Positions 35,001 through 44,839 of a stretch of DNA of 64,000 nt are shown piece after piece. A model generated the notes under the pieces. That model did no database searches. It was not told where the DNA came from and saw nothing but the letters and a program-made list of their open reading frames with translations. A program made the position numbers and the translations under genes. The stretch is from Prunella strophiata. Taxonomy: Eukaryota; Chordata; Aves; Passeriformes; Prunellidae. The stretch is from positions 6,284,508 to 6,348,507 of the forward strand of contig JAZBQD010000009.1 of assembly GCA_036583965.1 (NCBI GenBank), in the 5' to 3' direction. Numbering within the stretch: the stretch's first letter is position 1; the number at the start of each line of letters is the position of its first letter.

Positions 35001-38000
35001 GGGGCTGGTGAGCAATCCCTGGGGCTAATGAGCAATCCTTTGGGGCTGGTGAGCAATCCCTGGGGCTGGTGAGCAACCCCTGGGGCTGGTGAGCAATCCC
35101 TGGGGCTAATGAGCAATCCTTTGGGGCTGGTGAGCAACCCCTGGGGCTAGTGAACAACCCCTGGGGCTGGTGAGCAATCCCTGGGGCTAGTGAGCAATCT
35201 CTGGGGCTGGTGAGCAATCTCTGGGGCTAGTGAGCAATCTCTGGGGCTGGTGAGCAATCCCTAGGGCTGGTGAGCAACCCCTGGGGCTGGTGAGCAATCC
35301 CTGGGGCTAGTGAGCAATCCCTGGGGCTGGTGAGCAATCTCTGGGGCTGGTGAGCAATCCCTGGGGCTGGTGAGCAACCCCTGGGGCTGGTGAGCAATCC
35401 CTGGGGCTGGTGAGCAATCCCTGGGGCTGGTGAGCAACCCCTGGGGCTGGTGAGCAATCCCTGGGGCTGGTGAGCAATCCCTGGGGCTAGTGAGCAATCC
35501 CTGGGGCTAGTGAGCAATCCCTGGGGCTAGTGAGCAATCCCTGGGGCTAGTGAGCAATCCCTGGGGCTAGTGAGCAATCCCTGGGGCTGGTGAGCAATCC
35601 CTGGGGCTGGTGAGCAATCCCTGGGGCTGGTGAGCAATCCCTGGGGCTAATGAGCAATCCTTTGGGGCTGGTGAGCAATCCCTGGGGCTAGTGAGCAATC
35701 CCTGGGGCTAGTGAGCAATCCCTGGGGCTAGTGAGCAATCCCTGGGGCTAGTGAGCAATCCCTGGGGCTAGTGAGCAATCCCTGGGGCTAGTGAGCAATC
35801 CCTGGGGCTGGTGAGCAATCCCTGGGGCTAGTGAGCAATCCCTGGGGCTAGTGAGCAATCCCTGGGGCTGGTGAGCAATCCCTGGGGCTAGTGAGCAATC
35901 CCTGGGGCTGGTGAGCAATCTCTGGGGCTGGTGAGCAATCTCTGGGGCTGGTGAGCAATCCCTGGGGCTAGTGAGCAATCCCTGGGGCTAGTGAGCAATC
36001 CCTGGGGCTGGTGAGCAACCCCTGGGGCTGGTGAGCAATCCCTGGGGCTAGTGAGCAATCCCTGGGGCTAGTGAGCAATCCCTGGGGCTGGTGAGCAATC
36101 TCTGGGGCTGGTGAGCAATCTCTGGGGCTGGTGAGCAATCCCTGGGGCTAGTGAGCAATCCCTGGGGCTAGTGAGCAATCCCTGGGGCTGGTGAGCAACC
36201 CCTGGGGCTGGTGAGCAATCCCTGGGGCTGGTGAGCAATCCCTGGGGCTAGTGAGCAATCCCTGGGGCTAGTGAGCAATCCCTGGGGCTAGTGAGCAATC
36301 CCTGGGGCTGGTGAGCAATCCCTGGGGCTGGTGAGCAATCTCTGGGGCTGGTGAGCAATCCCTGGGGCTAGTGAGCAATCCCTGGGGCTAGTGAGCAATC
36401 CCTGGGGCTAGTGAGCAATCCCTGGGGCTGGTGAGCAATCCCTGGGGCTAGTGAGCAATCCCTGGGGCTGGTGAGCAATCTCTGGGGCTGGTGAGCAATC
36501 CCTGGGGCTAGTGAGCAATCCCTGGGGCTAGTGAGCAATCCCTGGGGCTGGTGAGCAATCCCTGGGGCTAGTGAGCAATCCCTGGGGCTAGTGAGCAATC
36601 CCTGGGGCTGGTGAGCAATCCCTGGGGCTGGTGAGCAATCCCTGGGGCTGGTGAGCAATCCCTGGGGCTGGTGAGCAATCCCTGGGGCTAGTGAGCAATC
36701 CCTGGGGCTAGTGAGCAATCCCTGGGGCTGGTGAGCAACCCCTGGGGCTGGTGAGCAATCCCTGGGGCTGGTGAGCAATCTCTGGGGCTGGTGAGCAATC
36801 CCTGGGGCTAGTGAGCAATCCCTGGGGCTAGTGAGCAATCCCTGGGGCTAGTGAGCAATCCCTGGGGCTAGTGAGCAATCCCTGGGGCTGGTGAGCAATC
36901 CCTGGGGCTAGTGAGCAATCCCTGGGGCTGGTGAGCAATCCCTGGGGCTGGTGAGCAATCTCTGGGGCTGGTGAGCAACCCCTGGGGCTGGTGAGCAATC
37001 CCTGGGGCTGGTGAGCAATCCCTGGGGCTAGTGAGCAATCCCTGGGGCTAGTGAGCAATCCCTGGGGCTGGTGAGCAATCCCTGGGGCTAGTGAGCAATC
37101 CCTGGGGCTGGTGAGCAATCTCTGGGGCTGGTGAGCAATCCCTGGGGCTGGTGAGCAATCCCTGGGGCTAGTGAGCAATCCCTGGGGCTAGTGAGCAATC
37201 CCTGGGGCTAGTGAGCAATCCCTGGGGCTAGTGAGCAATCCCTGGGGCTAGTGAGCAATCCCTGGGGCTAGTGAGCAATCCCTGGGGCTAGTGAGCAATC
37301 CCTGGGGCTAGTGAGCAATCCCTGGGGCTGGTGAGCAACCCCTGGGGCTGGTGAGCAATCCCTGGGGCTAGTGAGCAATCCCTGGGGCTAGTGAGCAATC
37401 CCTGGGGCTAGTGAGCAATCCCTGGGGCTAGTGAGCAATCCCTGGGGCTAGTGAGCAATCCCTGGGGCTAGTGAGCAATCCCTGGGGCTAGTGAGCAATC
37501 CCTGGGGCTGGTGAGCAATCCCTGGGGCTAGTGAGCAATCCCTGGGGCTAGTGAGCAATCCCTGGGGCTAGTGAGCAATCCCTGGGGCTAGTGAGCAATC
37601 CCTGGGGCTAGTGAGCAATCCCTGGGGCTGGTGAGCAATCCCTGGGGCTGGTGAGCAACCCCTGGGGCTGGTGAGCAATCTCTGGGGCTGGTGAGCAATC
37701 TCTGGGGCTGGTGAGCAATCCCTGGGGCTGGTGAGCAATCCCTGGGGCTGGTGAGCAATCCCTGGGGCTAGTGAGCAATCCCTGGGGCTAGTGAGCAATC
37801 CCTGGGGCTGGTGAGCAATCCCTGGGGCTGGTGAGCAATCCCTGGGGCTGGTGAGCAATCCCTGGGGCTGGTGAGCAACCCCTGGGGCTGGTGAGCAATC
37901 TCTGGGGCTGGTGAGCAATCTCTGGGGCTGGTGAGCAATCTCTGGGGCTGGTGAGCAATCCCTGGGGCTAGTGAGCAATCCCTGGGGCTGGTGAGCAATC

Positions 38001-40435
38001 CCTGGGGCTGGTTTTCATTTGTGTTGGAGAAACCTCCAAAATTTGGGGGTAAAAGATCTGCTTGCACCAAGGCTGGGGGTTTTTTTAAGTGTTTCATTTT
38101 GATTTTAAGTTTTAGGCTAAGATTTTGACACAAAACCTGGAGAGAATTGTCCCAAATGGTAGATGGAAGCAGCTGTGGTTCCTGACCAACCCCTGCACAT
38201 GAGCCCAGAAAAGGGAGAGGATTTTGCATCATTTGTGGTTTATTCTTCTGCCTTAAAATTAAAAAGGGTCTGAGAGATTCTTCTGGCTGGACCTAGGGGA
38301 GCAAGAACTTCTCCAAGCATCAGCCTCTGCTTCAAATGAGTGGAAAAGAAAGGAACAGAGCAGGAGGAGATGGAAGTCCCAGAGGCAGTGCCTGCCTCCC
38401 ACCAGCCCGTGGCCACCTTAATGAGCTTCAGCAGAGGCTCCACGTTCTCCAGCGCCATGAAAACAATCATTAACTCGAGAGATAATTAGCATTGTGCTCT
38501 CACAGCCCGTGCCACGTCAGTGGCTTTGTTTTGCTTTGCATCAGGACTTACTGGGCTCATTGAGGATGGCTCCTTCCCCTGCTCTCCTCCCTGTGTTATC
38601 ATTCCCTCCCAAAAGTGAGAGTCTGGAAACCGACTGGAAACTCAGGATTGTTTTGTGCTGAAGGCTGAGCTGTGAAAAGTGATTTTCTCCCCTATATTGT
38701 GGCATAAAAGCTGTGGATTCCCATCCTGCTTCCACAATTGCCTTCCTGCAGCCCTTCAGAAACAGGGCCTTGATTGCTTTTTTTTTTTTTCTTTTCTTTA
38801 CTTTTTTTGATTGCTGGATTCAATGATCCTTGTGGGTCCCTTCCACCTCCACCAATTTCATGTGGTTTCAGTGTGATACCCTGGTGGAGTTTTGAACACA
38901 AAATTGGGGTCCTTTCCCTCTTGACCCCAAATTTCTGGTGCAATTGGGCTGCCATTTAGTCCTCTGAGCAGCAGTGGGGTTTCAAACTACCTGTTTTCCC
39001 ATCCTTCTCCTGGAAAAAAATGGCAATTTCAGGAATGAAAAAGCCACCATTTCAGGAACAGCAAAAAAAAAAAAAAGCCATTTCAGGAACGAAAAAACCT
39101 GCACTTCAGGGAATGAAAAACCCTGCATTTAGGGCATGCAAAGCACTTGTGGGGGAATTGAGGAGGCTGATTCCCAGGCTGCTAAACCCTCCCCATCCTT
39201 CCCTAAGGCAGGAACTCCCAGCCCTTACCTCCATGTAGACCACCCAGGGCATGCACAGCGTGGCCACCAGCAGGTCAGCCACGGCCAGGCTGACGATCAG
39301 GTAGTTGGTGGTGGTCTGCAGGGCCCTCTCCCTGTGAGACATGGGTTTCAAAGAATTAAAGACTCTAGGACAGTGGTTGCTGAGTTAGCTAAAGCAGAAA
39401 GATAAGCTTTGTTTAGAGGTAGCAGAAGCCAGGCTTAGATAAGCTACCGGGACACCATTTTTCACTATTTGTCAATATCATGGAGAACAAACTTCCTCAC
39501 CCCTTGAACATAAGGAAGTGGTGGGATTTAGTTTTGTCATACAGTAGGATTTAGTTTGTCACATATGCAAAAAGGTAGAAAGGTCAGAGCGAGGAAGACT
39601 CTTTTTACTTACTCATTTTTGGAGACCCCTCCCCAAAAGGGACCCCCGACCCATTTCAGGGAACAAACCACGCATGCTTAATAGCCTTTCTTCCAATTTG
39701 CATGGGAAGTGACAGGGATATGAATATGCATTTGTGTTTTGTGTATTCAACACTTTTGTAAATAAAAGGCTTTGTAATGATCGATAACACTCTAGTGTGG
39801 GTTGGGAAGATCCCACCTGCAATAAACATACACTTTCTAACATTAAATTGTTAGAGAGTCTTTGTCCATCCCAGTTGGATATAGATATTAGATCTTGTCG
39901 CCCTGATTTTTCAAGTTTCTCTAAAGCCTTCTGATGTTTACATTCTTGTGCAGAACTTTCTCACACACTTTCTGTAAATAACTTATTGTTTTGTCTTCCT
40001 CTATGGGGGAAGAGCAACTTGATGGACTGTTGGGTTGTCCAGTGGCATTGAGGAGGTGGCACTGTCACCCTCCAATGACACTGGGATTTCAGAAATCTAT
40101 AAATGGGAGTCAAAATTCAATAAATTTCCTCTTTTTACTCTCTCACACCTTGCAAAGAACTGCTGTCCGCGTCATGTTGTTTGTGCTCTACAGCGACAAT
40201 ATAAAAAATCTACATAATATATCCATAAAAAATGTATAAAATATATCCATATTTTAGTGATTCACCTGGACACTGCCATGCACACCAGGACGTTGCCAAA
40301 GACGATGATGAAGATGAGGAGGGCCAGCAGCACAGCGTAGTAGTTGTAGTGCGGCTTCTGCGCCGCCTCCGAGGCGTTCAGGGCCCTGCTCCAGTTCCTG
40401 TCCCCGTCGTACCACGAGAGGTTGAGGGGATCCAT
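28869..40435 (-). CDS. DRD2: Dopamine receptor D2 (Gi/o-coupled GPCR)
   Basis: Coding exons, in transcript order, are 40435-40266, 39331-39229, 34466-34357, 33647-33511, 32237-32047, 30986-30900 (long-isoform cassette), 30269-29930 and 29063-28869. They total 443 residues once one extra base is discounted, the length of human D2L. The protein starts [10 protein letters not shown] and has three N-glycosylation motifs (NLS, NWS, NAS). It contains TM1 [14 protein letters not shown], the amine-binding Asp in [15 protein letters not shown] at an exon junction, the TM5 serines in [10 protein letters not shown], a long third loop rich in basic and Ser/Pro residues, TM6 [12 protein letters not shown] and the C-terminal [11 protein letters not shown]. 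Dopamine binding lowers cAMP through Gi/o in neurons and pituitary. The frame is broken by a single inserted base in TM7 at 28944. The non-coding first exon is probably near 62.8 kb or outside the window. Confidence 0.97.
29510..29835 (-). mobile_element. LTR-like repeat (family C) in DRD2 intron
   Basis: The reverse complement shares ordered blocks with 34050-34310: caatcaggtctgaagtccacc, cctataagaactg-like, agatttct, gatgccttctg and atggagtc. These are typical of an ERV LTR U3/R region. It lies in the intron between exons 29930-30269 and 28869-29063. Ends were not resolved. Confidence 0.55.
29930..30269 (-). CDS. DRD2: DRD2 exon for most of third cytoplasmic loop
   Basis: 340 nt between cttgtccag/gag and gtgcttg/gtgaga on the - strand. 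It encodes [48 protein letters not shown] and [20 protein letters not shown]. The [14 protein letters not shown] segment contacts the G protein. The middle of the loop differs most from mammals. Confidence 0.96.
30900..30986 (-). CDS. DRD2: DRD2 alternative cassette exon (D2-long insert)
   Basis: Exactly 87 nt (29 codons) between the - strand acceptor cttag/gac and donor aaagtg/gtgagt. It encodes [20 protein letters not shown] followed by SFQVNKRKV. It corresponds residue for residue with the 29-aa insert that distinguishes D2L from D2S. Because it is a multiple of three, skipping keeps frame, so both isoforms are possible here. Confidence 0.95.
31490..31785 (+). mobile_element. CR1-type LINE fragment in DRD2 intron
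   Basis: Ordered CR1 3'-region blocks occur in sense: ggagaggggcttggagtggt, ttgggtattagggagaaatt, cctccctgtgagggtggg, ggaggccctggcacagggtg, gtccaaggccaggctggatgg and gattctgcagg. It lies antisense to DRD2. Confidence 0.8.
32047..32237 (-). CDS. DRD2: DRD2 exon (extracellular loop 2, TM5, start of loop 3)
   Basis: 191 nt between ctcttccag/ac and cctgaag/gtaccc. It encodes [40 protein letters not shown], then [17 protein letters not shown]. It includes the loop-2 cysteine and the TM5 serines that bind catechol hydroxyls. Confidence 0.97.
32673..32930 (-). repeat. Inverted-repeat partner 2 (258 bp), DRD2 intron
   Basis: Reverse-complement copy of 26582-26855. It lies in the intron between the exons at 33511-33647 and 32047-32237 and stops within a few bases of the ~100-bp tandem repeat that follows. 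Confidence 0.9.
32934..33510. repeat. ~100-bp tandem repeat touching the DRD2 exon donor
   Basis: The unit starts acctgatcccacctttattc and contains ggaggacagcaggagccagc and tgcaggtggcagaggga. Starts are at about 32934, 33037, 33134, 33231, 33331 and 33431. The sixth copy runs to within a few bases of the donor of the DRD2 exon at 33511-33647. On the transcript strand the units carry tctgccacctgcag, an acceptor-like motif. Confidence 0.92.
33511..33647 (-). CDS. DRD2: DRD2 exon (DRY motif end, TM4)
   Basis: 137 nt between cccctgcag/g and acacag/gtgagg. It encodes [20 protein letters not shown] then [20 protein letters not shown] and GLNNT. The Arg of DRY is split across the upstream junction, as in other D2 genes. 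Confidence 0.97.
34050..34310 (+). mobile_element. LTR-like repeat (family C) in DRD2 intron
   Basis: Shares ordered blocks with the reverse complement of 29510-29835 (caatcaggtctta, ggtccaccactgttcctata, agaactggagatttct, catgccttctgcaccatgg). Orientation is opposite to that copy. It sits directly upstream, in + coordinates, of the exon at 34357-34466. Confidence 0.55.
34357..34466 (-). CDS. DRD2: DRD2 exon (TM3, ligand Asp)
   Basis: 110 nt between ctctctctgcag/gtg and attgacag/gtgagg. It encodes [20 protein letters not shown] then [16 protein letters not shown]. It contains the aspartate that pairs with the dopamine amine, and the loop-1/TM3 disulfide cysteine. Confidence 0.97.
34482..38012. 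repeat. 20-bp minisatellite, ~176 copies, in DRD2 intron
   Basis: The unit ctggggctagtgagcaatcc varies mainly at three places: ctagtg/ctggtg, aatcc/aaccc/aatct and an occasional 21-bp form (aatcctttggggct). It starts 15 bp from the acceptor of the DRD2 exon at 34357-34466 and fills the left part of that intron. On the transcript strand each unit reads gattgctcactagccccag, which contains a branch-point-like ctcac and a cccag. The open frames seen are repeat artefacts. Confidence 0.97.
38013..39228 (-). other. DRD2: DRD2 intron, unique part with CR1 tail
   Basis: This is unique intron sequence. A CR1 3' tail is visible at about 38808-38855 (caatgatccttgtgggtccc), and there are poly-T (38780) and poly-A (39063) tracts. 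No exon was seen. Confidence 0.6.
39229..39331 (-). CDS. DRD2: DRD2 exon (TM2)
   Basis: 103 nt between tgtctcacag/g and catggag/gtaagg. It encodes [20 protein letters not shown] then [14 protein letters not shown]. The acceptor has a poor pyrimidine tract (gaaacccatgtctcacag) and an LTR-like insertion begins within about 15-20 bases of it. Confidence 0.96.
39345..39894 (+). mobile_element. LTR-like element (family B) in DRD2 intron
   Basis: The element has regulatory-type ends: gtaaataaaaggctttgtaa with AATAAA near 39760, cacctgcaataaacatacac near 39815 and a U5-like gagagtctttgtccatccc. It lacks coding sequence, so it would be a solo LTR. It fills most of the intron between the first two coding exons. 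Exact termini and target duplication were not found. Confidence 0.6.
39895..40190 (+). mobile_element. LTR-type repeat (family A, copy 2)
   Basis: Matches copies 1 and 3 through ctaaagccttctgatgttta, tttctcacacactttctgta, ataacttattgtttt, caacttgatggac and cactgtcaccctccaatgac. It then shows TATA-like ctataaatgggag and caataaa. It directly follows the family B element. Confidence 0.65.
40266..40435 (-). CDS. DRD2: DRD2 first coding exon (N-terminus, TM1)
   Basis: The ATG is at 40435-40433; the donor is tgtccag/gtgaat. It encodes [20 protein letters not shown] then [20 protein letters not shown] and [16 protein letters not shown]. The start matches the conserved D2 start. The exon's 5' UTR part and acceptor lie just right of 40435 (a gtggcag near 40470 is possible). 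Confidence 0.97.
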
Positions 40436-40582
40436 GGGGGCCCAGGTGCCAGCTGCCAGCTCCACGCTGCCACACGGGTGTTGGGGAGGCCGTTGGGTCA
40501 GCGTGGGAAATAAAAATGGGGGAAAAAAATCAGGTTTGTGGTGCCTCGCTCGTGGTCTGCGCGGGGAGGTGGTGGAGTCACC

Positions 40583-40870
40583 TGTTGTCTTGATTTTTTG
40601 GGTTTTCCTAAAGCCTTCTGGTGTTTGCATTTTTGTACAGGGCTTTCTCACACACTTTATGTAAATAACTTATTGTTTACATTCTTTATGGGAGACAAAC
40701 AACTTGATGGGTTGCCCAGTGGCATTGGGGAGGTGGTACTGTCACCCTCCAAGGACACTGGCACTTCAGAGATCTATAAATTAGAGTCAGAAATTAATAA
40801 CCACCTCTTCTTTGTCTTGGAGAGAGCTGCTGTCTGCCTCGTGTTCTTTCATGTCCTACAGAGACAGTCA
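40583..40870 (+). mobile_element. LTR-type repeat (family A, copy 3)
   Basis: Same block order as copy 2: ttttcctaaagccttctggt, tttctcacacactttatgta, aataacttattgtttac, cccagtggcattggggaggt, gatctataaattagag and ggagagagctgctgtctgcc. It lies about 150 bp upstream of the DRD2 start codon on the transcript, antisense to the gene. Confidence 0.65.
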
Positions 40871-40992
40871 CCATCCCTGGGTGTGTTTAAAACAAGCCTG
40901 GATGTGGCACTGGGTGCCAGGGTTGGGCTCCATGATTTTTAAGGTCTCTTCCAACCTGCTCATTCTGTGAATTCTGTGGATTCCCTGGAGCC
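40871..40992 (+). mobile_element. CR1-type LINE 3' end
   Basis: The sequence catccctgggtgtgtttaaa, ggttgggctccatgattttt, aaggtctcttccaacctgct and cattctgtgaattctgtgg is a classic CR1 3' end with its short terminal direct repeats. Sense is +. Confidence 0.8.
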
Positions 40993-42471
40993 TGTTCTCC
41001 CTGCCCTGGTGAAATGTTGGGCTGGAAATGGGATGCAGAGCTACTGACCCAGGCAGGGATTCCAGAGGTTGGTTTTTATTCCAGCTCAGCCCCAGGTTTC
41101 TGTGTCAGTTATTCTGTGTTCCAGCTGGGTCAGGCAGAGTGCCTGGCATGTTTTGGCCCCTGCCATCCCCTGCTCCCTGCTAGGTGTGCACAGCTCAGGG
41201 CAGAAGTGCCATGACCCATTTGTTTATTTTCCATGTGCTTCGTTGGGCTTTGGGCTGTATTCCTTTTATTTTTTTTATTTTTTTTTTTGTCTTTTCCTTA
41301 TATGTTTTTTTTTCCTCCAGCAGTGAAATAAATAAATTTTAAACCCCAAGACCTGAATAGTGACAATGATGGAACTTGACAGCAGCAGCTTTTGCAGTCA
41401 GGGCTGGGCTGTGCTGCCTCTGCCATTGCCCCAGTGAGGTGACAGGGAAGGGGGACATGGTGGGGACAGCACTGCTGCCACCCCACAGCCCTCAGCAGCT
41501 CCTGGCACTGGAACATGGTTTTCCTGCTTTTCCTTGGAAAATCCTATCACCACAGCAACACCCCCACCATTTCCTGGCCAATGGCCACGAGCTGTGCTCT
41601 CCTCCAGAGATAAAATATAAAAATCATGGGATTCCTGTGGAGTTCCCTAAAACCTGTGGGAGCTTGTTTTACCCACTGTGGGTGGCTTCTGGACTTTTTC
41701 TGTCTCTCTGTGCTGTCAAAATACCCTAAAGAAATTCAGCTGCTGGGACAGAGGTCTGTGTGCCATTAACTTGAAATTCAGACAACAAAATCTCCTCTGT
41801 GCTGAGGGAGGTGAGCAAACAAAGCTCAAGGAGGATGTGGAGTGTGGAGGGGAGCTCTGGGTGTTGCTGCTTTGGGGTCTCTCTCTGGTGCCAGGGTATG
41901 AGAAGTAAATTCCATGTCTGCAGTGAGACCTGCAGGATGTTTGGCCCCCGAAAAAGGTTTTTTGTGATTTTTTGGGGAGGGTACCTCAGCTCCTGGTCAG
42001 GGGGGTTCACTGCAGAGCTGCCAGGGCAGGGCTGTAATGAGGGATATCCCACTTAGAGAAATCCAGAATTCTGCTGGATTTCCACCCAGCAGAAGCAATC
42101 TGGGCTCCAATTTGAGAATCCCCTCAGTTTATAACTCATTCCTGAGCTCTCCATAACCCAGGGGTGCAGGCAGAGCTGGAAACACCAACACCTGGCTGGG
42201 AGCTCCTGAGCCTTTCACAGAGGCCTCACGTTGTGCCAGGGGAGGTTTATTTGGATATTATGGGGAAAAAAAAAAAAAAAATCCATGGAGAGGCTTGTCA
42301 GGCACTGGAACAGGGCAGTGGAGGAGTCAGCATCCCTGGAAGTGCTCAAATCCTGTGGATGTGGCTCCTGGGGCCTGGTTCAGTGCTGGTGCTGCTGGTT
42401 TGGCCAGGCTTTTCTCACCTAAACAATTCCATGTTTCTGTGGCTTCTTTCCCTGCTCAGCCCTTCCTAGGA
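40993..42471. other. Unique sequence upstream of DRD2 coding exons
   Basis: No exon was recognised. There is a CR1-like snippet near 42297-42370 (ggcactggaacagggcagtg, tccctggaagtgctcaaatcc-like) and A/T homopolymers at 41270 and 42266. Confidence 0.5.
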
Positions 42472-43212
42472 TCAAATATTCCATGTTTGATGGAAGCATC
42501 AAATATTCCATGTTTCATGGAAACATCAAATATTTCCATGTTTCATGGAAGGACAAATATTCCATGTTTGATGGAAGGATCAAGTATTCCCTGTTTCAGG
42601 GGAGGATCAAATATTCCATGTTTGATGGAAGGATCAAATATTCCATGTTTCATGGAAGGACAAATATTCCATGTTTGATGGAAGGATCAAATATTCCATG
42701 TTTCATGGAAGGATCAATTATTTTCCTGTTTCTTGGAAGGACAAATATTCCATGTTTCATGGAAGGATCAATTATTTTCCTGTTTCATGGAAGGACAAAT
42801 ATTCCATGTTTGATGGAAGGACAAATATTCCCTGTTTCATGGAAACATCAAATATTCCATGTTTCATGGAAACATCAAATATTCCATGTTTCATGGAAGG
42901 ACAAATATTCCATGTTTCATGGAAGGATCAATTATTTTCCTGTTTCATGGAAGGATCAAATATTCCATGTTTCATGGAAGGATCAATTATTTCCCTGTTT
43001 CATGGAAGGATCAAATATTTCATGTTTGATGGAGGCATCAAATATTCCATGTTTCTTGGAAGGACAAATATTCCATGTTTCATGGAAGGATCAATTATTT
43101 TCCTGTTTCATGGAAGGACAAATATTCCATGTTTCATGGAAGGACAAATATTCCATGTTTGATGGAAGGACAAATATTCCCTGTTTCATGGAAACATCAA
43201 ATATTCCATGTT
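42472..43212. repeat. 26-bp minisatellite, block 1 (divergent, ~28 copies)
   Basis: Units of atcaaatattccatgtttg/c followed by atggaagg. Three variant types intermix: aggacaaat, aggatcaaat and gaaacatcaaat, plus a form with attattttcctgtttc. This is the most diverged of three blocks of one family. Confidence 0.94.
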
Positions 43213-44148
43213 TCCCAAGCTGCATCCCCACAAAGACCCCACTGGGAAATCTGGCCCTGCTCTCAGACACCCCAAACCAAGGCCACTTAATTTCCTTCAT
43301 AAAAGACAAAGTGACTTCGATTTATTAAACCACGTAAGTGATCAAAATAGCAAAACATTTGCAAATATCAAATTCACCTGGGAACAATGGTTTCTTTATG
43401 TTTCACTGAGCTTTTGTGTGCTTTTCTCATTCAGAGAACAATTTGGATAATAATCCTTGGAAATTTGTTGCATATGGGTCCTTAATAGCTGATAATTCAA
43501 AAAGTGTCTGTCTGACAGTGCTATCAGCAGCACTTGATAGCTCTACAAATGTCTTCTTAGGAGCTGTCAAAGTGTCAGAAATTAATTAAATGTTAGCTTC
43601 TGTGACTCAGAGTGAAGGGGAAAAATCAATGCTAAATACAGCAACAGTTTTTTCTCCTCTCCTGTTGCCCTTTCATAATGCAAAACTATCTCGAGGAGGC
43701 AGAACCATGCAGAAAATGCAGGGTGGGACAAAAAAAGAAAAAAAAAATAAAAAGCAGGGGCTGGAGAAGTGTCTTTGAGGTGTGAAAGGGTTTGAGATGG
43801 GCAGGATCAGCCCCTTGGCCTGTGCTGGTTTTTTCTGAGCTCTGACTGCAGGAGTAAAATTGGCTTTAAAAAGGAAAAGCCACAGACAGGGAGATGGGCT
43901 CAGCAATTCCAGCCTTTTCCAGGCTGTTCCAGCTCCCTGCTGGAGCTGGAGGAGTCATTTATAGCTCATCTCTTGTGTCCATTCATCAGGAATTTACTCA
44001 ATGGTGCTTAGGGAGCCTGTAAAAATCCCTGGATAAAGTAATCAACATTTCCTTTCATTTCCTTCTCCATCTTCCTCAAGAGGTTTTTGGTTTTTTTTTT
44101 TTTTTTTTTTTTTTTTTTCTTTAAATAGAACTGTTTTCAGAGTAATAA
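43213..44148. other. Unique spacer between 26-bp blocks 1 and 2
   Basis: No gene was seen. It ends in a T-run (44093-44118) immediately before block 2. Confidence 0.55.
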
Positions 44149-44459
44149 TTTTTCATGGAAGGACAAATATTCCATGTTTGATGGAAGGACAAATATTCCA
44201 TGTTTCATGGAAGGACAAATATTCCATGTTTCATGGAAGGACAAATATTCCATGTTTGATGGAAGGACAAATATTCCATGTTTCATGGAAGGACAAATAT
44301 TCCATGTTTGATGGAAGGACAAATATTCCATGTTTGATGGAAGGACAAATATTCCATGTTTGATGGAAGGACAAATATTCCATGTTTCATGGAAGGACAA
44401 ATATTCCATGTTTCATGGAAGGACAAATATTCCATGTTTGATGGAAGGACAAATATTCA
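44149..44459. repeat. 26-bp minisatellite, block 2 (~12 copies)
   Basis: Clean units of ggacaaatattccatgttt followed by gatggaa or catggaa. They are identical to block 3 units. Confidence 0.96.
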
Positions 44460-44839
44460 TCTGGGTACAAACTACAATTACATGGACAACTCAGTTAATT
44501 CCCAGCTTTGGAAAGTTTGAGTTCTCAATCCTAAAAACAACCTCCTTGTCCCCAGGGCTGGCAGCATTTGGAAGCATTCCTGGTGGCCATTAAGGTGGTT
44601 TGTGAGTCTGTCAGTCCTTGCTTTGAGGAGCAATTTTGATTTTAGTGCTGACAGTTCCTCAGAAAGAGGAAAGAAAGAAGAAAGAAAGAAGCACTTAAAG
44701 AGCTGGCTGGAACAGGGAGGGCTCTCCCCTGCCCGTGCCCAAAAGCTGCATTTTCCTGGGAAAAAGGGAGAGGAAAGGCAACAAAACCCACAGGGAAAAG
44801 GCACAAATATCACCTGGCTCTGGCCTTGCTGAAGCTCCT
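44460..44839. other. Unique spacer between 26-bp blocks 2 and 3
   Basis: 380 bp unrelated to the repeat, including a short GAAA-rich tract near 44665. No gene was seen. Confidence 0.6.

Noticed and set aside
34665..38232. Many - strand frames of a [19 protein letters not shown] type
   Set aside because: They come from the 20-bp array in a DRD2 intron (60-bp triple unit without stops).
28869..40435. DRD2 as a pseudogene
   Set aside because: Apart from one inserted base all exons, splice sites and key residues are intact and introns are retained, so decay is not supported.
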